From Olsenella sp. kh2p3 (lineage in GTDB: Bacteria; Actinomycetota; Coriobacteriia; Coriobacteriales; Atopobiaceae), in assembly GCA_900119625.1 (NCBI GenBank), contig FPKD01000006.1, forward strand, positions 62,001 to 126,000: a DNA stretch of 64,000 nucleotides. Direction: 5' to 3'. The number at the start of each line of letters is the position of its first letter. Position 1 is the stretch's first letter. The notes below the pieces were generated by a model, which saw nothing but the letters and a program-made list of their open reading frames with translations, was not told the origin of the DNA and made no database searches. Both the position numbers and the translations under genes were made by a program. Shown one piece after another: positions 1-8,011 of the stretch.

Positions 1-1
1 C

Positions 2-460
2 ACGGGCGTGAGCCCCGTGCGCGGCGTCGTGGAGGCGCTGGCAGCTAGCGCCACGCCGCAGGACAAGCACGTAATCGTGGGCTTCCGCAGCCCCAACGAC
101 CTTCTCTTCCGCGACGACCTCGCGCGCTGGGAGAGCCTCGTCGACCTCATCCTCACGGTGGACGGCGCGCCCGAGGGCTACGAGGGCAACGTGGGCCTCG
201 TCACGAAGTACATCCCTGGCCTCCCGCTGCGAGACCCATCCACGGCGCAGGCCATCGTGGTGGGACCGCCGCCCATGATGCGCTTCTCGGTGAAGGGCCT
301 TCTCGAGCTTGGCCTTGCCGAGGAGAACATCTGGGTGAGCCAGGAGCGAAAGATGTGCTGCGGCCTGGGCAAGTGCGGCCACTGCCGCATTGGCGAGAAG
401 TACGTGTGCCTGGACGGGCCCGTCTTCAACTACACCCAGAGCAAGCAGTTGCTGGACTAG
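2..460 (+). CDS. asrB: Anaerobic sulfite reductase subunit B, C-terminal part
   Basis: Partial gene entering from the left edge; the true start lies upstream, because in-frame residues T-G-V precede the first possible GTG at 8. The visible 152 residues are the nucleotide-binding half of a ferredoxin-NADP reductase-like flavoprotein (VVGPPPMM segment). A PyrK-like cysteine cluster near the C-terminus (MCCGLGKCGHC, then a further Cys about ten residues on) should hold a [2Fe-2S] centre. In the family AsrB passes electrons from NAD(P)H through FAD to AsrC for dissimilatory sulfite reduction in the cytoplasm. It stops nine bases before asrC, so the two are one operon; asrA is expected upstream, outside the window. 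Confidence 0.9.
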   Translation, partial: TGVSPVRGVVEALAASATPQDKHVIVGFRSPNDLLFRDDLARWESLVDLILTVDGAPEGYEGNVGLVTKYIPGLPLRDPSTAQAIVVGPPPMMRFSVKGLLELGLAEENIWVSQERKMCCGLGKCGHCRIGEKYVCLDGPVFNYTQSKQLLD

Positions 461-469
461 GAGGCCGCC

Positions 470-1459
470 ATGATTCAGGACATCGACGTCAAGGCCATGA
501 AGAAGAACGCGTTCCGCGTGAGCAAGGAGCGCGGGATGACCGCCAGCCGCGTGCGCGTGCCCGGCGGCCTCGTGAGCGCCAAGAGCATGGCGCGCATCGT
601 GGAGATCGCCGAGGAGTACGGCAGGGGGGAGATCTTCCTCACCAACCGCCAGGGAGTGGAGATCCCGGGCATCCACATGGAGGACATGCCCAAGGTAAAC
701 GAGAAGCTCAAGACCATCATCGAAGACACCAAGATCAACCAGGAGGACACCTCCCAGGGCTATCTTGCCAGCGGCACGCGCAACGTGGTCGCCTGCCCCG
801 GCAAGCGCCTGTGCCCGTTTGGCTGCTACGACACCACCGCCTTCGCGCAGCGCATGGACCACGAGATCTTCCCCAACAACCGGCACGTGAAGGTGGCCTT
901 CACCGGGTGCTCAAACGACTGCGCTCACGTGGCCCTGAACGACTTTGGCATCATCGGCATGACCGAGCCCCAGTACGACCCCAACCGCTGCATTGGCTGC
1001 GGGCAGTGCGTGGACTGGTGCCAGAGACGCTCGGTGAGCGCGCTCAGGCTCGAGAAGGGCAAGGTCGTGCGCGACGAGGACCGCTGCATAGGCTGCGGCG
1101 TGTGCGTGGTCTACTGCCCCACGCGCGCCTGGACCCGCAGCCCCGAGCACTACTTCCGCGTCAAGATCATGGGCCGCACGGGCAAGCAGAACCCGCGGCT
1201 TGCGCAGGACTGGCTGCGCTGGGTGGACGAGGACTCCATCGTGAAGATCGTGAAGAACACCTACGCCTTCATCGAGGAGTACATCGACCCCAACGCGCCC
1301 GAGGGCAAGGAGCACATCGGCTACATCGTGGACCGCGTGGGCTTCGACGAGTTCTGCGAGTGGGCCTTGAAGGACGTCGAGCTGCCCGAGAAGTGCCAGC
1401 GTGCGACGCGCGTGTACTGGGACGGCAAGCGCTACGACCGCGACAACAGCCTGCGATGA
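470..1459 (+). CDS. asrC: Anaerobic sulfite reductase subunit C (siroheme subunit)
   Basis: 329 residues, close to the usual AsrC length. The N-terminal half is a nitrite/sulfite reductase half-domain. Cysteines in CPGKRLCPFGC and GCSNDC match the siroheme-coupled [4Fe-4S] site, and two classical ferredoxin motifs follow (CIGCGQCVDWC and CIGCGVCVVYC, about residues 175-225). The family catalyses six-electron reduction of sulfite to sulfide with electrons from AsrA/AsrB. The ATG follows an AGGAGG-type site in the short gap after asrB. It is the last gene of its operon, with a strong hairpin terminator about 35 bases downstream. Confidence 0.93.
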   Translation: MIQDIDVKAMKKNAFRVSKERGMTASRVRVPGGLVSAKSMARIVEIAEEYGRGEIFLTNRQGVEIPGIHMEDMPKVNEKLKTIIEDTKINQEDTSQGYLASGTRNVVACPGKRLCPFGCYDTTAFAQRMDHEIFPNNRHVKVAFTGCSNDCAHVALNDFGIIGMTEPQYDPNRCIGCGQCVDWCQRRSVSALRLEKGKVVRDEDRCIGCGVCVVYCPTRAWTRSPEHYFRVKIMGRTGKQNPRLAQDWLRWVDEDSIVKIVKNTYAFIEEYIDPNAPEGKEHIGYIVDRVGFDEFCEWALKDVELPEKCQRATRVYWDGKRYDRDNSLR

Positions 1460-1492
1460 GGCAAAAAGGACAGTCCCTTTGTCTCATCCAAG

Positions 1493-1523
1493 AAGAGGGG
1501 CGCCCTGGCGGCGCCCCTCTTTT
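1493..1523 (+). terminator. Intrinsic terminator after asrC
   Basis: A 12-bp perfect stem (AAGAGGGGCGCC / GGCGCCCCTCTT) with a 5-base loop, followed by TTTT. It lies between two convergent genes, and the A-rich left flank could let it work weakly for metG as well. Confidence 0.88.
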
Positions 1524-1602
1524 CTCGTCTTACTTCTGGCTCACAGTACCTTTGGTGACAGTTCTGATCTTGTTCAAGAGTTCCTGTCTCGGGTGAGCCA
1601 TA

Positions 1603-1625
1603 TTTTGACAACAACGTTGTCAAAA
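1603..1625. promoter_or_regulatory. Perfect AT-rich dyad between convergent asrC and metG
   Basis: Arms TTTTGACAAC and GTTGTCAAAA are exact reverse complements separated by three bases. T-rich and A-rich ends on the two arms would suit a small bidirectional terminator, but the stem is AT-rich and the shape also resembles a repressor operator. It sits 12 bases beyond the metG stop codon. Function not determined. Confidence 0.5.
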
Positions 1626-1636
1626 ACCCTCTCGTC

Positions 1637-3682
1637 CTATTTCTGGCTTGGGTGCTTCTCGAAGAAGTCGAAGCGCGGCGGCAGCTCGGGCAGCGCGTGC
1701 TCGGCGGGATTCTCGCCAAGCGCCTGCGCCAGCTCGCCGGGGGTCTTAAACGCGTGCTCCCACGAGAAGAACGCATCTGCCGGGAAGCCAAGGTGCTCGC
1801 AGATCTTTTCGCAGCCGGCAGGCACCGCGGGGTGCATGAGCAGCGTCACCGTGCGCAGCGCGGCAAAGGCGTTGGCGAGCGCGTGCTCGTAGGCCGCGTC
1901 GTCGCCCTTGGCGGCCTTGGACTCGTCGCCCCAGCGGCGGTTTGCGTCGCGGCAGAAGTCCTCGGCAACGGCGAGCGCCCCGTGGGCGTCAAAGGCGTGG
2001 GCGTAGCGCTCGTAGGAAAGCGTCGCCTCGCGGCAGGCGTCAAGCACGTCCGCGTCCGCCTCGACCGCAGGCAGGTGTCCCGCGCAGACGTTCTGCGCAC
2101 CGTAGATGCAGCTCCTGGCAAGGCGGTTGAAGATGTTGGTGAGGAAGGCGCTCTCCTTGAGGGCGGGGTCGACCACGCGCGGATCATCCTTCACCAGCAC
2201 GTCCTGGCCGGTGGCCTTGTCCTTGTGGCTCACGGAGGTGTCGTAGGGCTTGGGCGAAAAGCTCACGGCCTTCTGGTCGAGGCCCAGGCTCAGCCAGTGG
2301 CAGCGCAGCTGCTCGGCGGTGTAGTGGTCAAGAAGCTCGGCGGCCATGGGCGGGCGGATCTTGCCCGAGCTGGAGGCCTTCTTGTTCATGAAGAGGATGT
2401 GGTAGTTTGCCACGGGCGTGTCCTGGAAGAGGCCCCAGTCGAGGGCGTCCCACAGCGCCGGCTGCGCCACGCAGTAGAAGTAGATGTTGTCCTGGCCAAT
2501 GAACTGGTAGACCTTGGCGTCGTCGGCGCACCACCAGTCGCGCCAGTCGTCTGACGAGAAGCGCGTGCCGCCGTTCTTCTCGTCAAGGGCAAACGCGGTC
2601 TGTGTGAAGCTGATGGGCGCCCAGAGGCTCTCGGGCCAGCACCACACGGTCAGGCCGTGGGTGTCCTCTAGATCCGGCGCGGGTACGCCCCACTCGATGT
2701 TGCCGGTGATGCGGAAGGGCAGAAGCGTCTTGCCCGTGCGGAAGCGCACGCCGGAGGCCTCGAGGACCGCGCGTGCGTCGTCGCGGTCACGCCAGTTGGC
2801 AAACTCGACGGAGAAGGACTGCTGGCCCTTCTCGGCCTCGTGGAGCTGGTGGGCGGGGAGCTTGTCCTCGACCGCGTCGAAGCTCTCGCGGAACTTGTCC
2901 TGGATGTAGACCACGGGCGGGACGAGAGACTCGCGCACGGTCTTGGTCACGATGGGCCTCACCTGCGGGTCGACGTCCCACTCGTCCATGAGCTCCTTGA
3001 GCTGGGCCTCGAAGGCGGGCAGGTCGAAGTACCAGTTGTCAACGGGGCGCAGCTCGGGCGTGGTGCCGGTGAGCGCCGAGACGGGGCTGATGAGCTCCTC
3101 GGGGTCAAACTGGTGGCCCAAGTCGCACTCGTCGGCATAGGCCTTCTCGGACTTGCAGCCGCGCACGGGGCAGCGACCGATGACCTGGCGCCCATTGAGG
3201 AACTGGCCGGCTTTGACGTCGTAGAACTGGCGGGTGCTCATCTTGTGCAGGTAGCCGCGCTCGTGGAGGCGGCGTAGGACCTCGGCGGTGAGACGCGCGT
3301 GGAAGTCGTGCGCGGGCTCGAGGCCGGAGCCCGCGAAGAGATCGAGCGAGATGCCGTAGGCGTCGAGCGCCGCCTTCTGGGCGTCATGGTTCGCCTGGAC
3401 GTAGTCCGTGATGGTGCCCTGGTAGCCCTCCTGCTCCACCTTCTTGCGGTAGCCCTCCATGATGGGCGAGCCGTAGCAGTCCGTGCCGGAGACGAAGATC
3501 ACGTTCTTGCTCCCGATGCGGTCGCGCAGGAAGCGCGCGAAGAAGTCCGCGGGCACAAAGACCCCGCCGATGTGGCCAAAGTGCAGGTTCTTGTTGCCGT
3601 ACGGCATGCCCCCTGTGATGACGGCGCGTGCGGGGAAGCTCGGACGGTCTTGCTCCGTGACGTTCTGGGAATTGTCTGCCAT
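1637..3682 (-). CDS. metG: Methionyl-tRNA synthetase (class I, atypical KMSKS)
   Basis: 681 residues from the chosen ATG, which has an AGAGGGAG site just upstream; an earlier in-frame start would add about 30 non-conserved residues. The class I signature is HFGHIGG at residues 34-40. A zinc-knuckle-like CPVRGC...C..GH segment lies near 170-190. The second signature, normally KMSKS, appears as KKASSSGK near residue 435, which keeps the last Lys but lacks KMS. The WCWPESLWAP and FIGQDNIYFYC segments match the MetRS fold. The protein should charge tRNA(Met) in the cytoplasm. No C-terminal tRNA-binding (EMAP/Trbp) domain is seen. Monocistronic, convergent with the asr operon. Another class I ligase-like role is possible if a second metG exists elsewhere. 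Confidence 0.8.
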   Translation of the reverse strand: MADNSQNVTEQDRPSFPARAVITGGMPYGNKNLHFGHIGGVFVPADFFARFLRDRIGSKNVIFVSGTDCYGSPIMEGYRKKVEQEGYQGTITDYVQANHDAQKAALDAYGISLDLFAGSGLEPAHDFHARLTAEVLRRLHERGYLHKMSTRQFYDVKAGQFLNGRQVIGRCPVRGCKSEKAYADECDLGHQFDPEELISPVSALTGTTPELRPVDNWYFDLPAFEAQLKELMDEWDVDPQVRPIVTKTVRESLVPPVVYIQDKFRESFDAVEDKLPAHQLHEAEKGQQSFSVEFANWRDRDDARAVLEASGVRFRTGKTLLPFRITGNIEWGVPAPDLEDTHGLTVWCWPESLWAPISFTQTAFALDEKNGGTRFSSDDWRDWWCADDAKVYQFIGQDNIYFYCVAQPALWDALDWGLFQDTPVANYHILFMNKKASSSGKIRPPMAAELLDHYTAEQLRCHWLSLGLDQKAVSFSPKPYDTSVSHKDKATGQDVLVKDDPRVVDPALKESAFLTNIFNRLARSCIYGAQNVCAGHLPAVEADADVLDACREATLSYERYAHAFDAHGALAVAEDFCRDANRRWGDESKAAKGDDAAYEHALANAFAALRTVTLLMHPAVPAGCEKICEHLGFPADAFFSWEHAFKTPGELAQALGENPAEHALPELPPRFDFFEKHPSQK

Positions 3683-3864
3683 GTGGGACGTGCTCCCTCT
3701 TGGTTGTGGTGGTGCTGGTGTGGCGCCCGCTGGCGTGTCGTGCGCGCCACGGGCCACGTGATTATCCCACAACGGGCGTGGCCGCGGGTGGTCTGGCGGG
3801 TACGTTAAAGAGTGCGACCGAGTGCGGCGAGAGGGACCAGGGTCGAGAGAGCAGAGGAGGGGAT

Positions 3865-5187
3865 ATGAGCGTCGAGAAGGTCATAGTCGCGGAGCCGCTG
3901 CTGTGGGGCGGGCAGGGCTTTGCCATGTTCGGGGCGTGGCACCTGCTCTGGCTTGCCATCTGCGCGACGGTCATAGCGCTTCTCGTCCATAGCTACCGGA
4001 GCCTTCCCGCAGACGACTCCTGGCACGGCGGCAGGCGCTGGCTCGTCCTTGCTGCCGCCATCGTTCCCAACGCGCTGCTGCTGTGGGGAGACGTGCTCAA
4101 GGTGCAGACGGGGACCTTCTCGCCCAACTGGTGGCCGCTCCACCTGTGCAACATCGCCGAGTACATCTGTCTGTGGCATGCGCTCGCCCCGTCGCGCGTG
4201 ACTCGCGAGCTGCTGCTCTGCTTTGGCCTCACCGGCGGCCTCTGCGCCATGCTCTTCCCCGGTTGGACGTACTGTCCGCCATACACGCTGCCCTGCATCA
4301 GCGGCTTCATGGAGCATGCGTTCATCTTCTCGGTGTCGCTCATGGCGCTCGACGACCTGCACACAGCTCCCAGGTGGCGTGACGCGTGGATCTCACTTGT
4401 GGCTGCCGTGCTCTACCTGGTCTTCTTTAGGTGGTTTAACGGTATGTTCGACACCAACTTCGGCTTTGTGACAAGTCCCGCCGTGGGTTCGCCGCTCGAG
4501 TGGTGGGAACGTGCCTTTGGCAACCCCGGCTACCTCGTGCCGTACATGGCCTCGTTTGCCGTGGCGGTGGTGCTACTCCACGCCTGGCAGGAGCGACGCC
4601 GTCGGCGAGAGGCGCCATCAAAGGAAGGGGGATGCGGAGTGAGGAGCGTGGCGCAGCTCGACATCCTGGGAGACACCCCGCTCGCCCGGCGCATGATGGC
4701 AGGCTCGGTGGCGCTTCTCGCTGTGGGGTTTGTCGGTGCCTTCTTCCTGGTTGTTGCCGACGGCTGGGGCACGGACGTTGGCGCGTGGTTTGCCCTTTCT
4801 GTGGTGGTGACGGTTGTGGCCCTGCCCGTGCACGAGCTTGTCCACGCGGCGGCTTTCCTGTTGCTGGGGCGCGGACGCGTGCGCATTCGCTTTGGGTACG
4901 AGGCCGGAATGCTCTACACCAGGGCGGAGGGCGAGCCCATTTCTCGCGGACGCTTCCTCGTCGTGCTTCTGGCGCCGGCCGTCGTTGTCACCGCAGCGCT
5001 TGTCGTAGCTGGGGAGCTTCTCGCCGGTCCAGCGCTTGCCTGGGCGCTTGCGTGGGCGCACCTCTCCGGATGCGCCGGCGACCTGGCCATGGTTTGGGGA
5101 ATTGCTCGCACGCCCGGCTGCACGCACGTGCGCGACACCGCTACGGGAGTAGAGCTTCTCGCCGATGACGATGGTGGAGACGCCTAG
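3865..5187 (+). CDS. YwaF-like membrane protein fused to DUF3267-like HExxH domain
   Basis: 440 residues from an ATG with an AGGAGG site six bases upstream. Residues 1 to about 235 form a six-to-seven-helix membrane domain of the TIGR02206/YwaF type (N-terminal WHL, NALLLWGDVLK and the central LHLCNIAEY segment). Residues about 255-440 form a second membrane domain with HELVH at 323-327 and a late GDLAM segment, typical of DUF3267 zinc-metalloprotease-like proteins. Both halves share one frame with no stop. A possible internal GTG near 4639, with GGAAGGGGG upstream, might allow a separate second product. Biochemical role of either half unknown; both belong in the cytoplasmic membrane. A degenerate repeat region follows. 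Confidence 0.75.
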   Translation: MSVEKVIVAEPLLWGGQGFAMFGAWHLLWLAICATVIALLVHSYRSLPADDSWHGGRRWLVLAAAIVPNALLLWGDVLKVQTGTFSPNWWPLHLCNIAEYICLWHALAPSRVTRELLLCFGLTGGLCAMLFPGWTYCPPYTLPCISGFMEHAFIFSVSLMALDDLHTAPRWRDAWISLVAAVLYLVFFRWFNGMFDTNFGFVTSPAVGSPLEWWERAFGNPGYLVPYMASFAVAVVLLHAWQERRRRREAPSKEGGCGVRSVAQLDILGDTPLARRMMAGSVALLAVGFVGAFFLVVADGWGTDVGAWFALSVVVTVVALPVHELVHAAAFLLLGRGRVRIRFGYEAGMLYTRAEGEPISRGRFLVVLLAPAVVVTAALVVAGELLAGPALAWALAWAHLSGCAGDLAMVWGIARTPGCTHVRDTATGVELLADDDGGDA

Positions 5188-5224
5188 CCTCGTGCCCAGG
5201 TGCGTTCGCTTTTCTAGACGCGCG

Positions 5225-5317
5225 TATTCGACGGTTAGGCTCCCCTAACCGTCCTGAATCGGCGGAACGGTTTCGTTGACGCGGAATCCGGACGTTTGGC
5301 TGGGGCTAACCGTCTAT
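5225..5317. repeat. Interspersed palindromic repeat, family A, copy 1
   Basis: Two degenerate palindromes: ACGGTTAGGC and CCTAACCGT arms, then CGGAATCCGGACGTTTGG paired with GGGGCTAACCGTC. The same core arms and the CGGAATCCG flank recur at 21941-22044 and 56137-56265. Noncoding. Confidence 0.72.
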
Positions 5318-5324
5318 TAAGCGC

Positions 5325-5472
5325 GCTGGCGAGAAGGCCGCTGGCGAGAAAGACGCTGGCGAGAAGGCCGCTGATGAGAAGGACGCTGGCGAGAAGGCCG
5401 GGGCGAGAAGGACGCTGGCGAGCAGGCCAGGCGAGAAGGCCGCTGGCGAGCAGGCCAGGCGAGAAGGCCGCC
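5325..5472. repeat. Degenerate 13-15-bp tandem repeat array (GCTGGCGAGAAGGCC)
   Basis: About ten units close to GCTGGCGAGAAGGCC. The first five are exactly 15 bp long; later ones shorten to 13-14 bp or carry GAGCAGG. Read in one frame the first half would encode AGEKA/AGEKD pentapeptides, but there is no start, a stop lies just upstream and the period slips, so it is not an intact gene. The rest of the 440-bp gap (5188-5627) holds the palindromes to the left and nothing recognisable at 5473-5627. Confidence 0.8.
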
Positions 5473-5627
5473 TGCCGTCGCCCCGGCCCGCTGCACCCAC
5501 CGCCGCCCCGGTCGGCCTCCCCCTTACGTTCTCTTTGCGTTCTTCTCGCCGCCAGCTTGCGGCCGGCCTACCGCGTCGCGCTATTGTGGTCGCGTGAGAA
5601 TCCTTTAAGAAAGCCTAGAGGCACTGC

Positions 5628-6455
5628 ATGATCAACGCCAACTTCCACACGCACACGACGCTCTGCGACGGGAGGAACACGCCGGGCGAGATGGCCAAGG
5701 CAGCCTATGACGCCGGGCTTGTCGCTCTTGGCTTCTCGGGTCACATGGATCAGGACGTCCATATGGACTGGGACGCCTACGTGGCCCAGATCCGCCGCCT
5801 TCAGGACGAGTATCGTGGCCGCATGGACATCCTTCTCGGCGTGGAGCTGGACACGCTCTACGACCCCGCCTGCTGTCCCGGCGCGGAGTACAGGATCGGC
5901 TCCACGCACTTCGTGGACCTCGACGTGCCGTGCGACACGGCGGTCGACTGGACTCCCGAGAGGCTCGAGACCCTGTGCCTCGAGGCGTTTGGTGGCAACT
6001 GGATGGCGCTTGTCCGCGCCTACTACGAGCTGGAGGCCACGACGCGCGACCGTACGGAATGCACCTTCGTTGGCCACTTCGACCTAGTGAGCAAGTTCAA
6101 CGAGGGCGGTCGCTTCTTCGACGAGACGTCCCGCGAGTACCTTGCACCCGCGCTCGAGGCCATGGAGTACCTGGTGGGGGAGGGCGTGCCCTTCGAGGTC
6201 AACTGCGGAGCCATGGCCCCGGGCATCCGCAGCCAGCCCTATCCCCGTCGCGAGCTGTTGCGCGCCCTGCACGAGATGGGCGGACAAATACTCGTGAACT
6301 CAGACGCCCACAGCGCGGATCTTCTCTGCTGCGGGCTCGACGAGGGCGCGCGCTTCGCCGTATCGTGCGGCTTTGCGAGCGCGCTCGTCCTTGGCCACGA
6401 CGAGCGCGGGGAGGTCGTGATGCGCGAGGTGGCGCTGGAGGAGGCCGCGCAATGA
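5628..6455 (+). CDS. PHP-domain phosphoesterase, HisJ/HisK histidinol-phosphatase family
   Basis: 275 residues. PHP metal-binding motifs run in order: FHTHTTLCDG near the N-terminus, GHMDQDVHMD about residue 40, GVELDT about 70, GHFDLVSKFN about 150 and NSDAHS about 220. These are the signatures of HisK-type histidinol-phosphate phosphatases, which release histidinol in histidine synthesis. No his gene is nearby, so another phosphate monoester substrate is possible. The stop codon overlaps the next ATG (ATGA), indicating coupled translation with the kinase gene. Confidence 0.82.
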   Translation: MINANFHTHTTLCDGRNTPGEMAKAAYDAGLVALGFSGHMDQDVHMDWDAYVAQIRRLQDEYRGRMDILLGVELDTLYDPACCPGAEYRIGSTHFVDLDVPCDTAVDWTPERLETLCLEAFGGNWMALVRAYYELEATTRDRTECTFVGHFDLVSKFNEGGRFFDETSREYLAPALEAMEYLVGEGVPFEVNCGAMAPGIRSQPYPRRELLRALHEMGGQILVNSDAHSADLLCCGLDEGARFAVSCGFASALVLGHDERGEVVMREVALEEAAQ

Positions 6456-7255
6456 CGGGGACCCATCGGGAAAGCGTTGTCGACCTCGTCGTCGACGGGG
6501 TGCCGTGCAGGCTGCCCTTCTCGGGGCAGACCATTCGCCTCTGCCACGACCTTCTCGCCAAATGGACTTCGCGCCAGCGTGAGCTTGGCCGCCGCATGGT
6601 CATCTTTCTCGCCGCCCCTCCAGGAGCCGGGAAGTCCACCTTCGCGAGCCTCCTCGCAAGGCTCTCCCGCGAGGACAAGGCATACGAACCGCTGGTGGCA
6701 CTGCCACTCGACGGCTTTCACTACCATGCGGACGTGATTGCAAAGGGCATCGTTTGCGTCGAAGGGCAACGGGTGCCCATGCGCGAGGTAAAGGGCACGC
6801 TGGAGACCTTCGACCATGCCCACTTTGCCGAGAAGTGCGGCGAGCTCTGCTCGGGCGGGGCCGTTTCGTGGCCGCGCTACGACCGCAACATCCACGACGT
6901 CGTCGACGACGCGATCGTGGTTCCGGCGGACGCGCGCCTGGTGCTCGTCGAGGGAAACTGGCTCCTCTCGAGCGAGTCCCCATGGGACGAGACGCGCGGC
7001 CTGGCAGACGCGTCGTATCTCCTGGTGGCTGACAAGGACCTCCTTCACCGCCGGCTGGTTGCGCGCAAGGTTCGCGGTGGGCTAACGCCCGAGGCGGCAG
7101 AGAAGTGGTACATGAGGTGCGACGGAATGAACGTGCGTCGCGTACTCGCGCATTCCTCGGCAGACAATATCCTGGTAGAGGACGAGAAGGGCAGCATTAG
7201 GCCTTCTGGAGGAAAGATTGTGGGGAGCGGTGCCGATGCAATTTCACGGGGATGA
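6452..7255 (+). CDS. P-loop nucleoside/nucleotide kinase family protein (uridine kinase-like)
   Basis: 267 residues from an ATG that overlaps the previous stop by four bases. Walker A is APPGAGKST at about residues 54-62. LPLDGFHYHADV near 85 and an EGNWLL segment near 168 are typical of the phosphoribulokinase/uridine kinase/PanK-like fold, as in E. coli YggC-type proteins of unknown substrate. Predicted cytosolic ATP-dependent kinase. Its C-terminus overlaps the proposed queH start by 38 bases. The PHP phosphatase, kinase and queH genes look co-transcribed, but no common pathway is evident. Confidence 0.78.
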   Translation: MTGTHRESVVDLVVDGVPCRLPFSGQTIRLCHDLLAKWTSRQRELGRRMVIFLAAPPGAGKSTFASLLARLSREDKAYEPLVALPLDGFHYHADVIAKGIVCVEGQRVPMREVKGTLETFDHAHFAEKCGELCSGGAVSWPRYDRNIHDVVDDAIVVPADARLVLVEGNWLLSSESPWDETRGLADASYLLVADKDLLHRRLVARKVRGGLTPEAAEKWYMRCDGMNVRRVLAHSSADNILVEDEKGSIRPSGGKIVGSGADAISRG

Positions 7256-7904
7256 CAAGAACGGCAGCGGTTTGGTGCCGAGTTCCCGTACGCCGCTGCT
7301 CCTCCATGCATGCTGCGGTCCCTGCTCGATAGAGCCCGTGGAGTTTCTTCGCCGTGAGGGCTTCGAGCCAACCATCTGCTGGACCAACCCAAACATCCAG
7401 CCCATGGCCGAGCACGACCGTCGCCTTGCCACGCTCCGCGCGTGGGCGGCAGACGTGGCTCACGTCGACCTGATTGTCGCCGGAGACGATCGTGCCGCGT
7501 GGGAGAAAGGCGTCGCGCCCCACGGCTTCGACCGCGCCGCCCGTTGCCGCGCCTGCTACGCCCTGCGCCTCGCCGAGGCCTGTCGCACCGCCCGCGAGCT
7601 GGGCTTCACACACATATCCACCACGCTCGCCGTCTCTCCGTACCAGCTCTTCGAGACCTGCGGCGACGTGCTTGCCAAGACCGCTGCCGCCTACGGCCTT
7701 ACGCCGGTGTGGCGCGACTTCAGGCCCTTCTACCCCGAGGCCACCCGCACCTCCCGCGACCTTGGCATGTATCGCCAGAACTACTGTGGCTGCCGCTTCT
7801 CGGCCGCCGAGGCCGCCGTCGAGCGCCACGAGGCCCGCGACCGCCGCAAGGCCGAGCGCGAGGCCGCCCACGCCGCAGCCAACGCTGCCGCAGCCGCGCG
7901 CTAG
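7218..7904 (+). CDS. queH: Epoxyqueuosine reductase QueH
   Basis: 228 residues. QueH (formerly DUF208) signatures are present: HACCGPC near residues 30-37, CWTNPNIQP about 55, CRACYALRLAE about 115 and NYCGCRFSA near 188; the cysteines are expected to bind an iron-sulfur cluster. QueH makes the last step of queuosine synthesis, reducing epoxyqueuosine in tRNA, as a non-homologous replacement for QueG. The start is uncertain: TTG at 7218 has a GGAGGA site five bases upstream, while ATG at 7236 would shorten the protein by six residues. queA and tgt follow downstream. The tail is Ala/Glu/Arg-rich. Confidence 0.88.
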   Translation: MWGAVPMQFHGDDKNGSGLVPSSRTPLLLHACCGPCSIEPVEFLRREGFEPTICWTNPNIQPMAEHDRRLATLRAWAADVAHVDLIVAGDDRAAWEKGVAPHGFDRAARCRACYALRLAEACRTARELGFTHISTTLAVSPYQLFETCGDVLAKTAAAYGLTPVWRDFRPFYPEATRTSRDLGMYRQNYCGCRFSAAEAAVERHEARDRRKAEREAAHAAANAAAAAR

Positions 7905-8011
7905 CCTCGCCGTCGCTTTGTGCCGCCACGCGCTAGAATGGGCGGCCGGCGCACTAAGCGCCGCGCCGCACCTCATCACACCAGCCCTAGGGCACGAGGA
8001 GAACCACACAC

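Noticed and set aside
2840-3277. Val/Leu/Glu-rich plus-strand frames under metG
   Set aside because: Antisense shadow of a well-supported tRNA synthetase gene with normal motifs.
4639-5187. Separate gene for the HExxH domain starting at an internal GTG
   Set aside because: The upstream frame is open through the junction with no stop, so one fused gene is the simpler reading; kept as a note only.
5306-5500. Small open frames across the 15-bp repeats (for example SPAAFSPAS-type on the minus strand)
   Set aside because: They are mechanical translations of the tandem repeat in every frame, without a ribosome site or start context.
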